Source: CAVZLD01 sp963776055
GTDB lineage: Bacteria; Planctomycetota; Planctomycetia; Pirellulales; Pirellulaceae
Assembly (NCBI GenBank): GCA_963776055.1
Contig: CAVZLD010000014.1
Coordinates: 558,001 to 622,000 of the forward strand
Direction of reading: 5' to 3'
Length of the DNA: 64,000 nt
The position numbers were made by a program, and so were the translations under genes. Each line of letters starts with the position of its first letter. Position 1 is the first letter of the stretch. This document shows, one piece after another, positions 30,225 to 39,880 of this stretch. Below the pieces are notes generated by a model that was not told where the DNA came from, searched no databases, and saw only the letters and a program-made list of their open reading frames with translations.

Positions 30225-30458
30225 TGAGCGAAGCTTCGATTCCCGATGGCAACCCGTTTCAAGACGATTCGCGCGAGTTCGCCTGCCACGCCTGCCAGCG
30301 ACGACTGCGCGTCCGTCGACAGCTCGCCGGCCAATCCGGTGAAATGTCCCAGCTGCGGTACCGTGCAGGATGTGCCGGCGGAGATGGGTTCGGCCACGAT
30401 GCCGCCACCTACGGCCGCAGACGAGATTGTCACCGCCAGTGCCAGCGGAGCGCGGTAA
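30225..30458 (+). CDS. small zinc-ribbon protein upstream of MoxR, frameshifted
   Basis: The first frame from the ATG at 30225 reads MSEASIPDGNPFQDDSREFA then CHACQRRLRV; after one shift near 30320 the second frame reads NPVKCPSCGTVQDVP and a short Ala/Thr-rich tail. Together they form a four-cysteine zinc ribbon (Cys-x-x-Cys ... Cys-x-x-Cys) of about 77 residues. The stop at 30456-30458 separates it from MoxR by about 30 bases. Because the region contains errors it could instead be an N-terminal extension of the MoxR protein. Zinc ribbons of this kind are common at the start of planctomycete operon proteins; a binding role is inferred only. Confidence 0.5.
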
Positions 30459-30490
30459 CAGCTCCGCCATCCCGTATGGCCGCCGAGCCG

Positions 30491-31527
30491 ATGACCTCCG
30501 ATCAACCGGTAGCGCGGCGGCGGATTGCCACGTTTGACAATCGATCCCGCCGGTCCGACGGATGGTCCGGACGACCGCAAAACGAAAACGCTGTTCGACC
30601 GCATCTTGTCGGAAGTAACCAAGCTGTATGTCGGTCAGGATGAACTGGTACTCGGAAGCCTGGTGGCCCTCTTCTCCAGCGGGCACGTCCTGATCGAAAG
30701 TGTTCCGGGATTGGGCAAGACCCTGTTTGTCCGGACAATGGGCCGCGTGTTGGGCTGTGACTTCGGCCGGATTCAATTCACCGCCGACCTGATGCCGTCG
30801 GACATCACCGGTGCCCCGATCTTCGACATGAAGACGCAGGAATTTCGCTTTCGGCCGGGTCCGGTGTTTACGCAGTTGTTGCTGGCGGATGAGATCAATC
30901 GCTCGCCCGCAAAAACCCACGCCGCACTGCTGGAAACGATGCAGGAGTATCGTGTCACGGTCGACGGCGTCAGTCACGAACTGAAACGCCCCTTTCTGGT
31001 GTTGGCCACACAGAATCCGATCGAATCGGAGGGCACGTACAATTTGCCCGAGGCGCAACTGGACCGATTCATGTTCAAACTGCTGGCCAGCTATCCTGCC
31101 GCCAGCGAAGAGGCAGAGATCCTGAAGCTGCACAGCCGCCAGGTGGACATCAATCGCCGGCTGGAGGAGGAGGTCCAAGCGGTGACATCTCCCCAGGAAA
31201 TCCGAGAACTCACGCGAGAAAACAGCCAGGTGCGCGTCGACGATCGCTTGCTGGATTACATCAATCAGATCGTCCGGCTCACGCGGCAATGGCCACAGTT
31301 TCACATGGGCGCCTCTCCGCGCGCCGGCATTGCACTGATGCAAGGCGCTGCGCACGCTGGCATCCTTCTTCGGTCGTGACTATGCGGTGCCTGATGACGT
31401 CGTGCGCATCGCCCTGCCCGCGCTGCGCCATCGCGTGATCTTGACGGCGGAAGCAGACGTGGAAGGATATCGGGTCGACGATTTGCTGACCGAACTCGTG
31501 CGGTCGGTGGAGGTGCCGCGAATTTGA
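30491..31527 (+). CDS. MoxR-type AAA+ ATPase
   Basis: MoxR ATPases act as chaperone-like AAA+ machines with DUF58/VWA partners. HVLIESVPGLGKTLFVRTMG is the Walker A motif, LLLADEINRSPAKTHAALLE the Walker B, PFLVLATQNPIESEGTYNLP sensor 1 and PEAQLDRFMFKLLASYPA the arginine-finger region. The C-terminal lid domain continues after a shift near 31350 (one extra C): SFFGRDYAVPDDVVRIALPA and YRVDDLLTELVRSVEVPRI to the stop at 31525-31527. I place the start at ATG 30491 (MTSDQPVARRR), which needs another shift at about 30523; a TTG at 30525 is the fallback. About 345 residues, normal for MoxR. Confidence 0.9.
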
Positions 31528-32949
31528 ATCCCTGGCTGGACCTGATACAGAACACGCGGGAACTGCTGCGCGGAAATCCCCTCCTGTTGTTGGTGCTGAT
31601 CACCTTGCCGTTGTTGGCCACCGCCTACTTCCGGCGCATCTATCCCGGGAAACAATTCGTGCTGTGGGCATTGCTGCCCTGTGCGCTGACGCTGCCCCTG
31701 ATCCTGCATCGCGAATTGCTCTCGGTGGTAATTGCCTTGGATCTGGCCGTCGCGCTTTTCGCCCTCGCCGATCTGGTTTCACTGCCCAAGGAGCATGAGT
31801 TTTCGATCGAACGCGGCTGCCAACGAATCGCCTCGCTGCGGCAGAAACATAACGTCGTCCTGACCGTGATTCACACCGGCCATCGAGCGCGGCGAGTGGG
31901 CCTGCAAGACGGTATTCCTCAGGAGTTCGAAGTGACCCCCTCCCGATTTTCACCTGACACTGGGGCCGCGCAGTCGAACCACGCTGCATTACGAGTTCAA
32001 ACCGATGCGGCGAGGGGCTTTCGTCCTGGAAATGATCTACCTGCGACTGCAGAGTCGCTTTGGGTTCTGGCAACGCTACGTCGAGAAGCCGGTTCGATCG
32101 ACAATCAATGTCTACCCCGACATGAAGCAACTGAGCGAATATGCATTGCTGGCAAGGACGAACCGCTTGAGCCTGATGGGTGTGCGCCGCACGCGACGCG
32201 TCGGGCAGGACAATGAGTTTGAGCGGTTGCGCGACTACACGCTGGATGACAATTATCGGTACATCGACTGGCGGAGTACGGCGCGGAGAAACAAGCTGAC
32301 CGTGAAGGATTTTCAACGGAATCAGAGTCAGCGAGTCGTGTTCCTCGTCGACTGTGGCCGGATGATGACCAATGAATCCGCTGGACTGAGTCTGCTCGAT
32401 CACGGTCTGAACGCGATGCTGATGTTGAGCTATGTTGCGCTGGCGCGGGGAGATTCCGTCGGTCTGCTGACTTTCTCGGACCAGATTCATTCGTATGTCC
32501 CACCGCGATCGGGACAAAAACAGATGAACCACTTGCTGCATGCCGCCTACGATCGGTTTCCCGAGCTGGTCGAGTCACGCTACGAAGAGGCCTATCTCTA
32601 CTTCGCCGCCCGTTGCCGAAAACGCTCACTGGTGATTCTGATCACCAACCTGATCGACGAGGTAAACGCAGAACAGGTTCGACAGTACTTGGGAAAACTG
32701 TCCGGCCGGCATCTGCCGTTGGGCGTACTGCTGCGAGACCATCGTTTGTTCGACGTGATGGAGATGTCGCCACCCGACGGTCGACAGCTGTATCGCGCAG
32801 CCGCCGCCGCAGAGATTCTCTGCTGGCGCCAGCAGGTCTTGACCGACTTACAGCACCAAGGCGTCCTGGTCCTGGACACCTTTCCCGAGAGTATGACTGC
32901 CCCGCTGATCAACAAGTACCTCGACATCAAAGCACGACACTTGCTGTGA
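31524..32949 (+). CDS. DUF58-domain protein (VWA-like partner of MoxR)
   Basis: A TTG at 31524 overlaps the MoxR stop by 4 bases. Two N-terminal membrane segments (LLLLVLITLPLLATAYF and LWALLPCALTLPLILH) precede a beta-rich region. A shift near 31955 (one extra T in GATTTTCACC) leads to the DUF58 core: NEFERLRDYTLDDNYRYIDW, RSTARRNKLTVKDFQRNQSQ and VFLVDCGRMM, the last being the MIDAS-like Asp-x-Gly of a degenerate von Willebrand A fold. The tail SRYEEAYLYFAARCRKRSLV and PESMTAPLINKYLDIKARHL closes it. About 475 residues. It is the last gene of the RDD-to-DUF58 run; a 366-base gap follows. Confidence 0.88.
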
Positions 32950-33315
32950 CGCCGGGGAAGCAAGCAGCATCTTGGATTGCTTGCTCAGGACGCCCATTTC
33001 GAGTCGTGAAAACGCCTGGCTCCCCCCACGAATCCTCCGGGCCGAGGTACTCCCTTTACGCGGGCTCGAACGCCAATCCGGATTGCAGCGGCTGAACCAA
33101 TCCTGCCGATACTTGCGAATGCGGAAGGTTCTCTGGCCTTGGGTAACACGGGGGCTACGACCGCGCCACGGCCCGGGGGCTACAGCGCGCGACGCTCCCC
33201 TGCACCGCCTCGTCGCCCTTTGTGCTCGGAAGAAAGGTCGCCGCGAACGCGACAGATCCGTGCGACACGCACTACGTTGGGAATCCGCCTCGCGGTTGGC
33301 TCGGGGGAATAGAGC
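32950..33315. other. gap between the MoxR operon and the RND operon
   Basis: This 0.37-kb stretch contains the inverted copy of the 92-bp element (33181-33274) and otherwise no gene I can support. It must hold the promoter of the tolC-like gene at 33316, either within or next to the repeat. Confidence 0.5.
33181..33274 (-). repeat. 92-bp dispersed element, copy 2 (minus orientation)
   Basis: Read on the minus strand it begins TAGTGCGTGTCGCACGG, contains TTCTTCCGAGCAC and GGGCGACGAGG, and ends CGCGCTGTA. It matches the copies at 22330-22420 and 39688-39780. Its TAGTGCG end faces the efflux operon, 41 bases before that operon's first ATG. Confidence 0.85.
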
Positions 33316-35121
33316 ATGCGGCGTCGAAAACACCTAAGTATTTTCTCAGCAACTATTTCTGTCGTTGCGATTGGGTGTGGCACGCCCCGAGGCAAGTGCC
33401 GAACCGCGGCCGCCTGCCTGCTGCTGTTGCTCGTGGGCTGCCGAAACCCGAACCCCTGGGAATCACAAACGTGGAAGCTTAGCCAATCCACGAGCCCTAG
33501 CGAAAGTAGTGAAGACGAAATCAATCTGCGTCGCCTGGCGCCATTTCCAACACCTTCCCCTGCGCAGACCGGCGCGCGGGACGCTGCGAGCGACGCGGTC
33601 CGACTGGTCTCTTTTGCGGCCGATGAAGCGCCGCTTCCCAGCGATTGGGAGGGGCTGCCACCGGCGGATGCTGGAGCGCCGACCCTGCCTCCCCCTTCCG
33701 ATCCCACGGTGCCCATGCCGTCGGAGGCGGCTGGGGATGGGTCTGCGGAGTTCCGACCGGATCGCTCGGGGCTGGCTTCCCCTGCGACGCGTCCCGGGCC
33801 GTCCCCGGAGGCAACCTCCGGGGAGGAAGTCCTGGTTCCCGCTGCGGGCCTCTCGGCGGCCGGCGAGCTGACCTTGGAGGAGGCGATCTGGCAGACCATG
33901 CAGGGCAACCCCGACTTGGTATCCGCATCGGCTCAATTGGCCATGGCGGATGCCGCGCTCTCCCGCGCGCGGGCGGAGTTCTATCCCAAGCTGGGTGTTT
34001 CGGAAAACTACGGCGTGACCAACAACCCGGTCTACGCCTTCATGTATCAGTTAAATCAGGGCAACCTATCGCTGGCCCAAGACTTCAATCGTCCTCCCAC
34101 GATTGACAACTTCCAAACGCAGGTACGACTGGAGCACCGTGTGTACGCGGGCGAACAGCGTCTGCATGAGGAACACGCGGCCGAAGCGGGTGTATCGGTT
34201 GCCGCACACCGTTGGCAGGCGGTTCGCAACCAGTTGGTGTACCGCGTTGCCGAGGCCTACTATCGCCTGTTGCAGGCGCGCGATCTGGTCGATGTGCGTG
34301 AGGAAGCGGTCTCGCAAGTGGAGCAACATTTGGAGATCGTGCAGTCGCGATTCCGCAACGGGACGGCCGTCAAATCGGACGTGTTAACGGTCCAAGTTCG
34401 CTTGGCGGAAGTCCGCGAAGCGATGATTACCGCACGCAACCAGCAGCAGCTCGCCTGGGCAGTGCTGGCGAATGTCACCGGTTGTCCGCTGGAAACGCGA
34501 CCGCTTCCGAGTACGATTCCGCCGGCTCCCTGGAATGATTCGATTGAGCAGATCCAGATTGCTGTTGCGCAGGCGATCGCGGACCGGCCAGAAATCGGCG
34601 TAGCGGAGAGTCAGCAATTAGCAGCTGCCGAGGGAATCGAGGTGGCCCGCGCGGGCAAGCGACTCGGTGTCGATGTTGTGGCCGACTACGACCTGTATAC
34701 CGGCGACTTTCTGCGGGGTAACGACAGTTTCTTTGTCGGCGTGATGTTCCACCTCAACCTGTACGACGGGGGCCGAACGCAAGCGGATGTCTGTAAGGCG
34801 TTGGCCAAGGTCCGCCAAGTTCAGGCGGAGCAGCGCCGAACGCTACTCGACATTGAGCTGGATGTGCGGCGGGCCCATCTGCAGCTGGAGGACGCACAGG
34901 CTCGGCAAAAGGTCGCCAATCAGACGGTCCGCCAAGCCAAGGAGAGCTTGCGCGAGATTGAGGTTCGGTACCAGGGCCAGACGGCGACGATCACGGAATT
35001 GGTGGACGCGCAGGTCGCCTTGTCCAACGCCCGGGTCCGCCACACCAATGCACAGGCGGATGTCGAGATTGCACGCGCCGCTCTGCAACGGGCCATGGGG
35101 CGGCTGACGGACATGCTGTGA
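33316..35121 (+). CDS. TolC-family outer-membrane efflux lipoprotein
   Basis: The 601-residue protein has an N-terminal signal with lipobox (AAACLLLLLVGC at residues about 31-42), so lipid anchoring is likely. A long Pro/Ala/Ser-rich acidic linker spans residues about 45-180. Two OEP repeats follow: LTLEEAIWQTMQGNPDLVSA with QLVYRVAEAYYRLLQARDLV and FRNGTAVKSDVLTVQVRLAE; then AIADRPEIGVAESQQLAAAE, NLYDGGRTQADVCKALAK and YQGQTATITELVDAQVALSN. TolC-type proteins trimerise into the outer-membrane channel of tripartite pumps. GGGGA lies just upstream of the ATG. The linker is unusually long for the family. The adaptor gene follows after 115 bases. Confidence 0.9.
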   Translation: MRRRKHLSIFSATISVVAIGCGTPRGKCRTAAACLLLLLVGCRNPNPWESQTWKLSQSTSPSESSEDEINLRRLAPFPTPSPAQTGARDAASDAVRLVSFAADEAPLPSDWEGLPPADAGAPTLPPPSDPTVPMPSEAAGDGSAEFRPDRSGLASPATRPGPSPEATSGEEVLVPAAGLSAAGELTLEEAIWQTMQGNPDLVSASAQLAMADAALSRARAEFYPKLGVSENYGVTNNPVYAFMYQLNQGNLSLAQDFNRPPTIDNFQTQVRLEHRVYAGEQRLHEEHAAEAGVSVAAHRWQAVRNQLVYRVAEAYYRLLQARDLVDVREEAVSQVEQHLEIVQSRFRNGTAVKSDVLTVQVRLAEVREAMITARNQQQLAWAVLANVTGCPLETRPLPSTIPPAPWNDSIEQIQIAVAQAIADRPEIGVAESQQLAAAEGIEVARAGKRLGVDVVADYDLYTGDFLRGNDSFFVGVMFHLNLYDGGRTQADVCKALAKVRQVQAEQRRTLLDIELDVRRAHLQLEDAQARQKVANQTVRQAKESLREIEVRYQGQTATITELVDAQVALSNARVRHTNAQADVEIARAALQRAMGRLTDML

Positions 35122-35236
35122 CGGCATCCGTGGCCTCGTTTCGCCATTCCGCCCAAAACCGGTCTTTTCCCACCGGCCTCAAGGGGCGATGCTATGAGTA
35201 TTCGGTCATCCGGGCTCGGACGGAGAGAACTCTGCC

Positions 35237-36364
35237 ATGCGTGCGATTCACCCGCTGAAAACTCTCGGGCGTTGGCTACCTAAGCTCGTCGGCGTCGTGA
35301 TCCTTGGCCTGATCATCGTGTGGATGTCGGTGGGATTTCATTCCCGTGTTCCGCCCGGTGACATTCCTTACGAACGGCCTCAGGTTGGCCAACGGCAGGT
35401 CCTTTCGGTCGAACCGTTCCGCACGACGGAAACGATCAACGCCGTCGGCACCGTGCGTCCTCGACGAAAGACCGAGGTCGCCAGTCAAATCCTGGCGATG
35501 ATCCGCCAGATCGAGGTGAACCCCGGGGATCTGGTGCAAGCGGACCAACTGCTGGTCACTTTGGACGACCGCGACTTTCAAGCGCAATTGCGCGCGGCGG
35601 AAGCGGCGGTCGACGGCGTACGAGCTGACTTGGCGGTGCGACAGCGCGACCACGCCAGGTACCAGCAGATGCTGACCGAAGGCGCCGTGACACGTGAAGA
35701 CTACGACCGCGTCGCCGGCATTTTTCAGGTGGCACAGGCACAGTTCCAGCGTGCCCAGCAGCAGTTAGAGCAAGCCCAAGTGCTGCTCAGTTACACGCAG
35801 ATCCGAGCCCAGGAAGACGGGATTGTCTCCGATCGGTTCGCCGAACCGGGCGATCTGGCCGCGCCCGGCAAGCCGTTGCTGGCGATCCATGATCCGCAAC
35901 AACTGGAATTGCATGCCAGCGTCCGGGAAACATTGGCGGCGCGCATCCAATTGGGCATGCCACTGCGCGCCACCGTGGAATCGGCCAGTCTCGACACGGT
36001 GGGAACCGTCCGAGAAATCATCCCACAGGCCGAAGCCGCTTCGCGGACCGTTCTGGTCAAGGTGACACTGCCCTCGGAGCAGGTGAGCGGGCTGTACATC
36101 GGCACCTTTGGACGATTGGAGATTCCGGTCGGTGAACTGCAGCGGACCGTGATCGACGCGCGTGCGGTGCAGACGATTGGGCAGTTGAATGTCGTCGATG
36201 TCGTTGGCGACGACGGTTCTCTCGAGCGACGCTTCATTCGTGTCGGACAGCGATTCGGCGACCGGGTCGAAGTACTTTCCGGACTGCATCTTGACGAGCG
36301 TGTTGCCGTGCCGTCCCTACCGGCCATGTCCGATGCTGCACATGCGACAAGTGGTGGAGAATGA
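35237..36364 (+). CDS. RND efflux periplasmic adaptor (membrane fusion protein, HlyD/AcrA family)
   Basis: The 375-residue protein is anchored by one N-terminal helix (LVGVVILGLIIVWMSVGF). The barrel-sandwich half TINAVGTVRPRRKTEVASQI with VNPGDLVQADQLLVTLDDRD opens it, then a helical hairpin (QLRAAEAAVDGVRADLAVRQ; AQFQRAQQQLEQAQVLLSYT), the second lipoyl half IRAQEDGIVSDRFAEPGDLA, a beta-barrel, and a membrane-proximal domain DGSLERRFIRVGQRFGDRVE with VLSGLHLDERVAVP. It bridges the inner-membrane RND pump and the TolC-like channel. GGAGAG precedes the ATG by 10 bases. Its stop overlaps the RND start (ATGA), implying translational coupling. Confidence 0.93.
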   Translation: MRAIHPLKTLGRWLPKLVGVVILGLIIVWMSVGFHSRVPPGDIPYERPQVGQRQVLSVEPFRTTETINAVGTVRPRRKTEVASQILAMIRQIEVNPGDLVQADQLLVTLDDRDFQAQLRAAEAAVDGVRADLAVRQRDHARYQQMLTEGAVTREDYDRVAGIFQVAQAQFQRAQQQLEQAQVLLSYTQIRAQEDGIVSDRFAEPGDLAAPGKPLLAIHDPQQLELHASVRETLAARIQLGMPLRATVESASLDTVGTVREIIPQAEAASRTVLVKVTLPSEQVSGLYIGTFGRLEIPVGELQRTVIDARAVQTIGQLNVVDVVGDDGSLERRFIRVGQRFGDRVEVLSGLHLDERVAVPSLPAMSDAAHATSGGE

Positions 36365-39300
36365 ACGAGACAATCCCCTCGCATCAAGGCGTGCTCTCAC
36401 GCATCGTAGATGTCTTTCTGCGAGGAAACCTGTCGATTCTGCTGATCCTGGTGGCACTCGTCGCGGGGGCGGTGGCGCTGCTGATCACTCCGCGCGAAGA
36501 GGAACCGCAGATCGTCGTGCCCTTGGCCGATCTGCTGGTCCAGGTGCCGGGCGCGAGCGCCGAAGAGGTGGAAAAACAGGTTGCCTCGCAACTGGAGCGA
36601 TTGCTGTTTCAGATCGATGGCGTCGAGTACGTCTATTCGATGTCCCGCCCTGGAATGGCCGTGGTCACCGTCCGCTTTTACGTTGGCGAAGATCGCGAAG
36701 ATAGTCTGATCAAGCTGTACAACAAGGTCGCGATGAATACGGATGTCGTCCCGCCCGGGGTAACCGGTTGGGTGATCAAGCCGATCGAAATCGACGATGT
36801 GCCGATCGTGAACATGACCTTGTGGAGCGAAACCTATGATGACTTCGCGCTCCGACGAATCGCCGAACAGGTGGAGGTCGAACTGCAGGCCGTCCGCAAC
36901 ACGGCCCGCACGGAAATCGTCGGCGGACGGCGACGTGAGATCTCGGTGCAGATCGATCCAGAACGGCTGGCCGCGCACGACATCACGGCCTTGCAGATCA
37001 GCCAGGTATTGCAGGGTGCGAACGTCAATCTGCGGGCCGGCAGCTTTCTGCGGGATAACCGGGAGATCCTCGTGGAAAGCGGGCCTTTTCTCGCCTCGGC
37101 GCACGAAATCCAAAGCCTCGTCGTGGGCGTGCACAAAGGCCGTCCGGTGTACGTCCGCGATGTCGCCACGGTCCGAGACGGACCGGAAGAGCCGCGGCAC
37201 TACACCCGCATCAGCTTCGGTCCCGCCGCGAAGGTTCATCGCGAAAATCCCCACGGGATGACCGGACAGTCCGACCACCAGGGCGAATCGGTCGCGCAGC
37301 CGGAAATCGGACGTTACCGCGACTTTCCCGCGGTCACGATCGCCGTGGCCAAGCAGAAGGGAGCCAACGCGGTCCACGTCGCTCACGGGCTGGAGCACAA
37401 GCTGCAAGAGCTGCGCGAAACCATGTTGCCTTCGGACGTCCACGCGGTGATCACGCGCAACTACGGAGAGACGGCCGACGAAAAGGTCAACGAGTTGGTC
37501 GGCGAACTGGCTTCCGCCATCGTGCTGGTCGTGGGCCTGATCGCACTCACGTTAGGCTGGCGTGAAGCGATCGTGGTCGCCACCGCCGTGCCACTCACCT
37601 TCTCGCTGACGCTGCTGGTGAATTACCTGAGCGGTTACACGATCAATCGCGTCACCCTTTTCGCCCTGATCCTTTCGCTGGGCTTGGTGGTGGACGACCC
37701 GATCGTCGATGTCGAGAACATCTATCGCCACTTGCGGATGCGGCTGCAAAAACCGTTGGACGCCGTCCTCACCGCGGTCAATGAAGTGCGTCCACCGATC
37801 ATTCTCGCCACGCTGGCGGTCATCATGTCCTTCGTCCCCTTGTTTTTCATTACCGGCATGATGGGACCGTACATGCGACCGATGGCCCTGAATGTGCCTG
37901 TCGCGATGCTGATGTCGATGGTCGTTGCGTTCACCGTGACACCCTGGCTGAGCTACCACATCCTCAAGGGCCACCACGGCGGCGACGACGAAGCGTTAAT
38001 CGTCGAAAACAGCCTCGTGTTTCGGCTGTACTCCGCCATCGTCCGGCCATTCGTTCACAGCCGATTGCTCGCCTGGCTGCTGGTTTTCGGAACCTTCCTG
38101 CTGTTCGTGTTCTCTTCGCTGCTGGCCGTCTTTGGTCTTGTTCCACTGAAAATGTTGCCGTTCGACAACAAGAATGAGTTCCAGGTCGTGGTGGACATGC
38201 CGGAGGGTACGACCGTGGAGACAACGGACGAGGTGTTGCGGGCACTGGCCGATCGCCTGCGGGAAGCAGCAGAAGTCACGCAGGTGCTGACGTTTGCCGG
38301 GACGGCCTCGCCGATCGATTTCAACGGAATGGTGCGACATTATTACCTGCGACAAGGACCGAACGGCGGCGACCTGCGTGTCAACCTGCTTCCCAAGGAA
38401 GAACGGGACCAGCAAAGTCACGCGATCCTGCTGCGCTTGCGAAACGATCTGCAAGCAATCGCCCAGCAACACGGGGCGAACATCAAGCTGGTCGAAGTTC
38501 CTCCGGGCCCGCCCGTGATCGCGACCTTGACCGCCGAGATTTACGGCCAGACCGGCCAGGCATACGATCAAATCCAAGCCGGGGCCCGCCATGTCCGACA
38601 GATGCTGGCCGACGAAAACCTGGTCGTCGACGTCGATGATACGGTCGAAGATGAGCAGCAGAAGTTGGTGTTTGTCCTGGACAAAGAAAAGGCTTCGCTG
38701 CACGGAATCAGCACTCGCGATATCGCCTCCACCATCCGCTTGGCTCTATCCGGACATACGCCGGGTGCGGAGTCACTGCAAACCGCTGGCCAGGGCGTGC
38801 TGCACCTTCCGCGAGAATTGAACCCCTTGCGGATCGTTCTGCGAACCGCCGAAGCCGATCGGTCCAGTCCCATCGATCTGCAGCGACTGACCGTTCGAAG
38901 TGCCGCGGGAGATTCGATTCAGATCGGGGAGTTCGGCCGCTTCGAACACGTCGCCGAAGATCAGACGATCTACCACAAGAACCTGCAACGCGTCGCGTAT
39001 GTCTTCGGCGAGATGGCCGGTCGACCACCGGCGGAAGCGGTCTTGAGCCTGCAAAGTCGCTTGAAGGAGAACCCGCCCCCGGCCGGGATCGAAGTAAAAT
39101 GGGCGGGTGAAGGCGAATGGAAAATCACGCTGGATGTGTTCCGCGACCTGGGAATCGCCTTCGGTGCGGCCTGTCTGGCAATCTACATCCTGTTGCTCTG
39201 GCAAACCGACAGCTATGGCATGCCGTTGCTGCTGATGGTCGCCATCCCGCTGACGATCATCGGCATTCTGCCGGGCTTCTGGTTGCTCAACCTCGTCACG

Positions 39301-39690
39301 AGCAACGACGTCGGCGGTTACCCCGACCCGGTGTTCTTTACCGCGACCGGAATGATCGGCATGATTGCCCTCTCGGGCTTGGCGACGCGTAACGCCATCC
39401 TGTTGATTGAGTTCGTGCATGATGAACTGCGCGCCGGGCGGACTCTGCGTGACGCGTTGATCAAGAGCGGTGCGGTACGCTTTCGCCCGATCTTCCTGAC
39501 AGCCGGCACCGCGATGTTGGGCGCCTGGCCGATCACGCTGGATCCGGTCTTTTCCGGACTCGCCTGGTCATTGATCTTCGGGCTGCTGGTGTCGACCGCC
39601 TTCACCTTGGTCGTTGTGCCCGTCGTCTATTGGCTGATCTATGCCAACCGGCCCGGTCACGGTCTGCCCCGCCCGCTGCAGGATGAGTAG
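36361..39690 (+). CDS. RND-family efflux transporter permease
   Basis: The 1109-residue inner-membrane pump has the duplicated RND plan: first helix SILLILVALVAGAVALLI near residue 22, periplasmic porter loop to about 375, six helices to about 545 including GLVVDDPIVDVENIYRHL (residues 441-458) with the paired aspartates of the proton relay, then a seventh helix near 565, the second porter loop to about 925 and five final helices (ILLLWQTDSYGMPLLLMVAI onwards, ending LVVVPVVYWLIYANRPG). The substrate class (HAE-like or heavy-metal) cannot be fixed by eye; the usual second acidic cluster in TM4 differs from the classic DDAIVVVEN only at one position. Gene intact. The stop codon TAG is the first triplet of a dispersed repeat. 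Confidence 0.92.
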   Translation: MNETIPSHQGVLSRIVDVFLRGNLSILLILVALVAGAVALLITPREEEPQIVVPLADLLVQVPGASAEEVEKQVASQLERLLFQIDGVEYVYSMSRPGMAVVTVRFYVGEDREDSLIKLYNKVAMNTDVVPPGVTGWVIKPIEIDDVPIVNMTLWSETYDDFALRRIAEQVEVELQAVRNTARTEIVGGRRREISVQIDPERLAAHDITALQISQVLQGANVNLRAGSFLRDNREILVESGPFLASAHEIQSLVVGVHKGRPVYVRDVATVRDGPEEPRHYTRISFGPAAKVHRENPHGMTGQSDHQGESVAQPEIGRYRDFPAVTIAVAKQKGANAVHVAHGLEHKLQELRETMLPSDVHAVITRNYGETADEKVNELVGELASAIVLVVGLIALTLGWREAIVVATAVPLTFSLTLLVNYLSGYTINRVTLFALILSLGLVVDDPIVDVENIYRHLRMRLQKPLDAVLTAVNEVRPPIILATLAVIMSFVPLFFITGMMGPYMRPMALNVPVAMLMSMVVAFTVTPWLSYHILKGHHGGDDEALIVENSLVFRLYSAIVRPFVHSRLLAWLLVFGTFLLFVFSSLLAVFGLVPLKMLPFDNKNEFQVVVDMPEGTTVETTDEVLRALADRLREAAEVTQVLTFAGTASPIDFNGMVRHYYLRQGPNGGDLRVNLLPKEERDQQSHAILLRLRNDLQAIAQQHGANIKLVEVPPGPPVIATLTAEIYGQTGQAYDQIQAGARHVRQMLADENLVVDVDDTVEDEQQKLVFVLDKEKASLHGISTRDIASTIRLALSGHTPGAESLQTAGQGVLHLPRELNPLRIVLRTAEADRSSPIDLQRLTVRSAAGDSIQIGEFGRFEHVAEDQTIYHKNLQRVAYVFGEMAGRPPAEAVLSLQSRLKENPPPAGIEVKWAGEGEWKITLDVFRDLGIAFGAACLAIYILLLWQTDSYGMPLLLMVAIPLTIIGILPGFWLLNLVTSNDVGGYPDPVFFTATGMIGMIALSGLATRNAILLIEFVHDELRAGRTLRDALIKSGAVRFRPIFLTAGTAMLGAWPITLDPVFSGLAWSLIFGLLVSTAFTLVVVPVVYWLIYANRPGHGLPRPLQDE

Positions 39691-39780
39691 TGCGTGTCGC
39701 ACGGACATGTAGCGTTCGTGGCGACGTTTCTTCCGAGCAGAAAGGGCGACGAGACACTCCCGGGTCGTGCTACGCGCTGC
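39688..39780 (+). repeat. 92-bp dispersed element, copy 3 (plus orientation)
   Basis: It begins TAGTGCGTGTCGCACGG, where TAG is the stop codon of the RND gene, contains GTTTCTTCCGAGCAG and GGGCGACGAG, and ends CGCGCTGCA at the A-run of the minus-strand terminator. It is inverted relative to copy 2 at 33181-33274. Confidence 0.88.
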
Positions 39781-39820
39781 AAAAAAGGGCCACGCTCCTG
39801 TCCGTGGGAGAGTGGCCCTT
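39781..39820 (-). terminator. intrinsic terminator of the PEP-CTERM gene
   Basis: On the minus strand AAGGGCCAC and GTGGCCCTT form the stem, with a smaller TCC/GGA stem inside, followed directly by a run of six to eight T. It lies 60 bases after the stop at 39881. The same stem may also act, without T-tract, on transcripts from the RND side. Confidence 0.82.
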
Positions 39821-39880
39821 GATGAACGCAGAAACAACGAGCTGCCGTTTCCCTGGAAACGATAGCATCCCTTCTCGCGA

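Noticed and set aside
36397..37443. 348-residue open frame antisense to the RND permease
   Set aside because: The sense strand encodes an intact 1109-residue pump; the antisense is a shadow rich in His, Asp and Arg.
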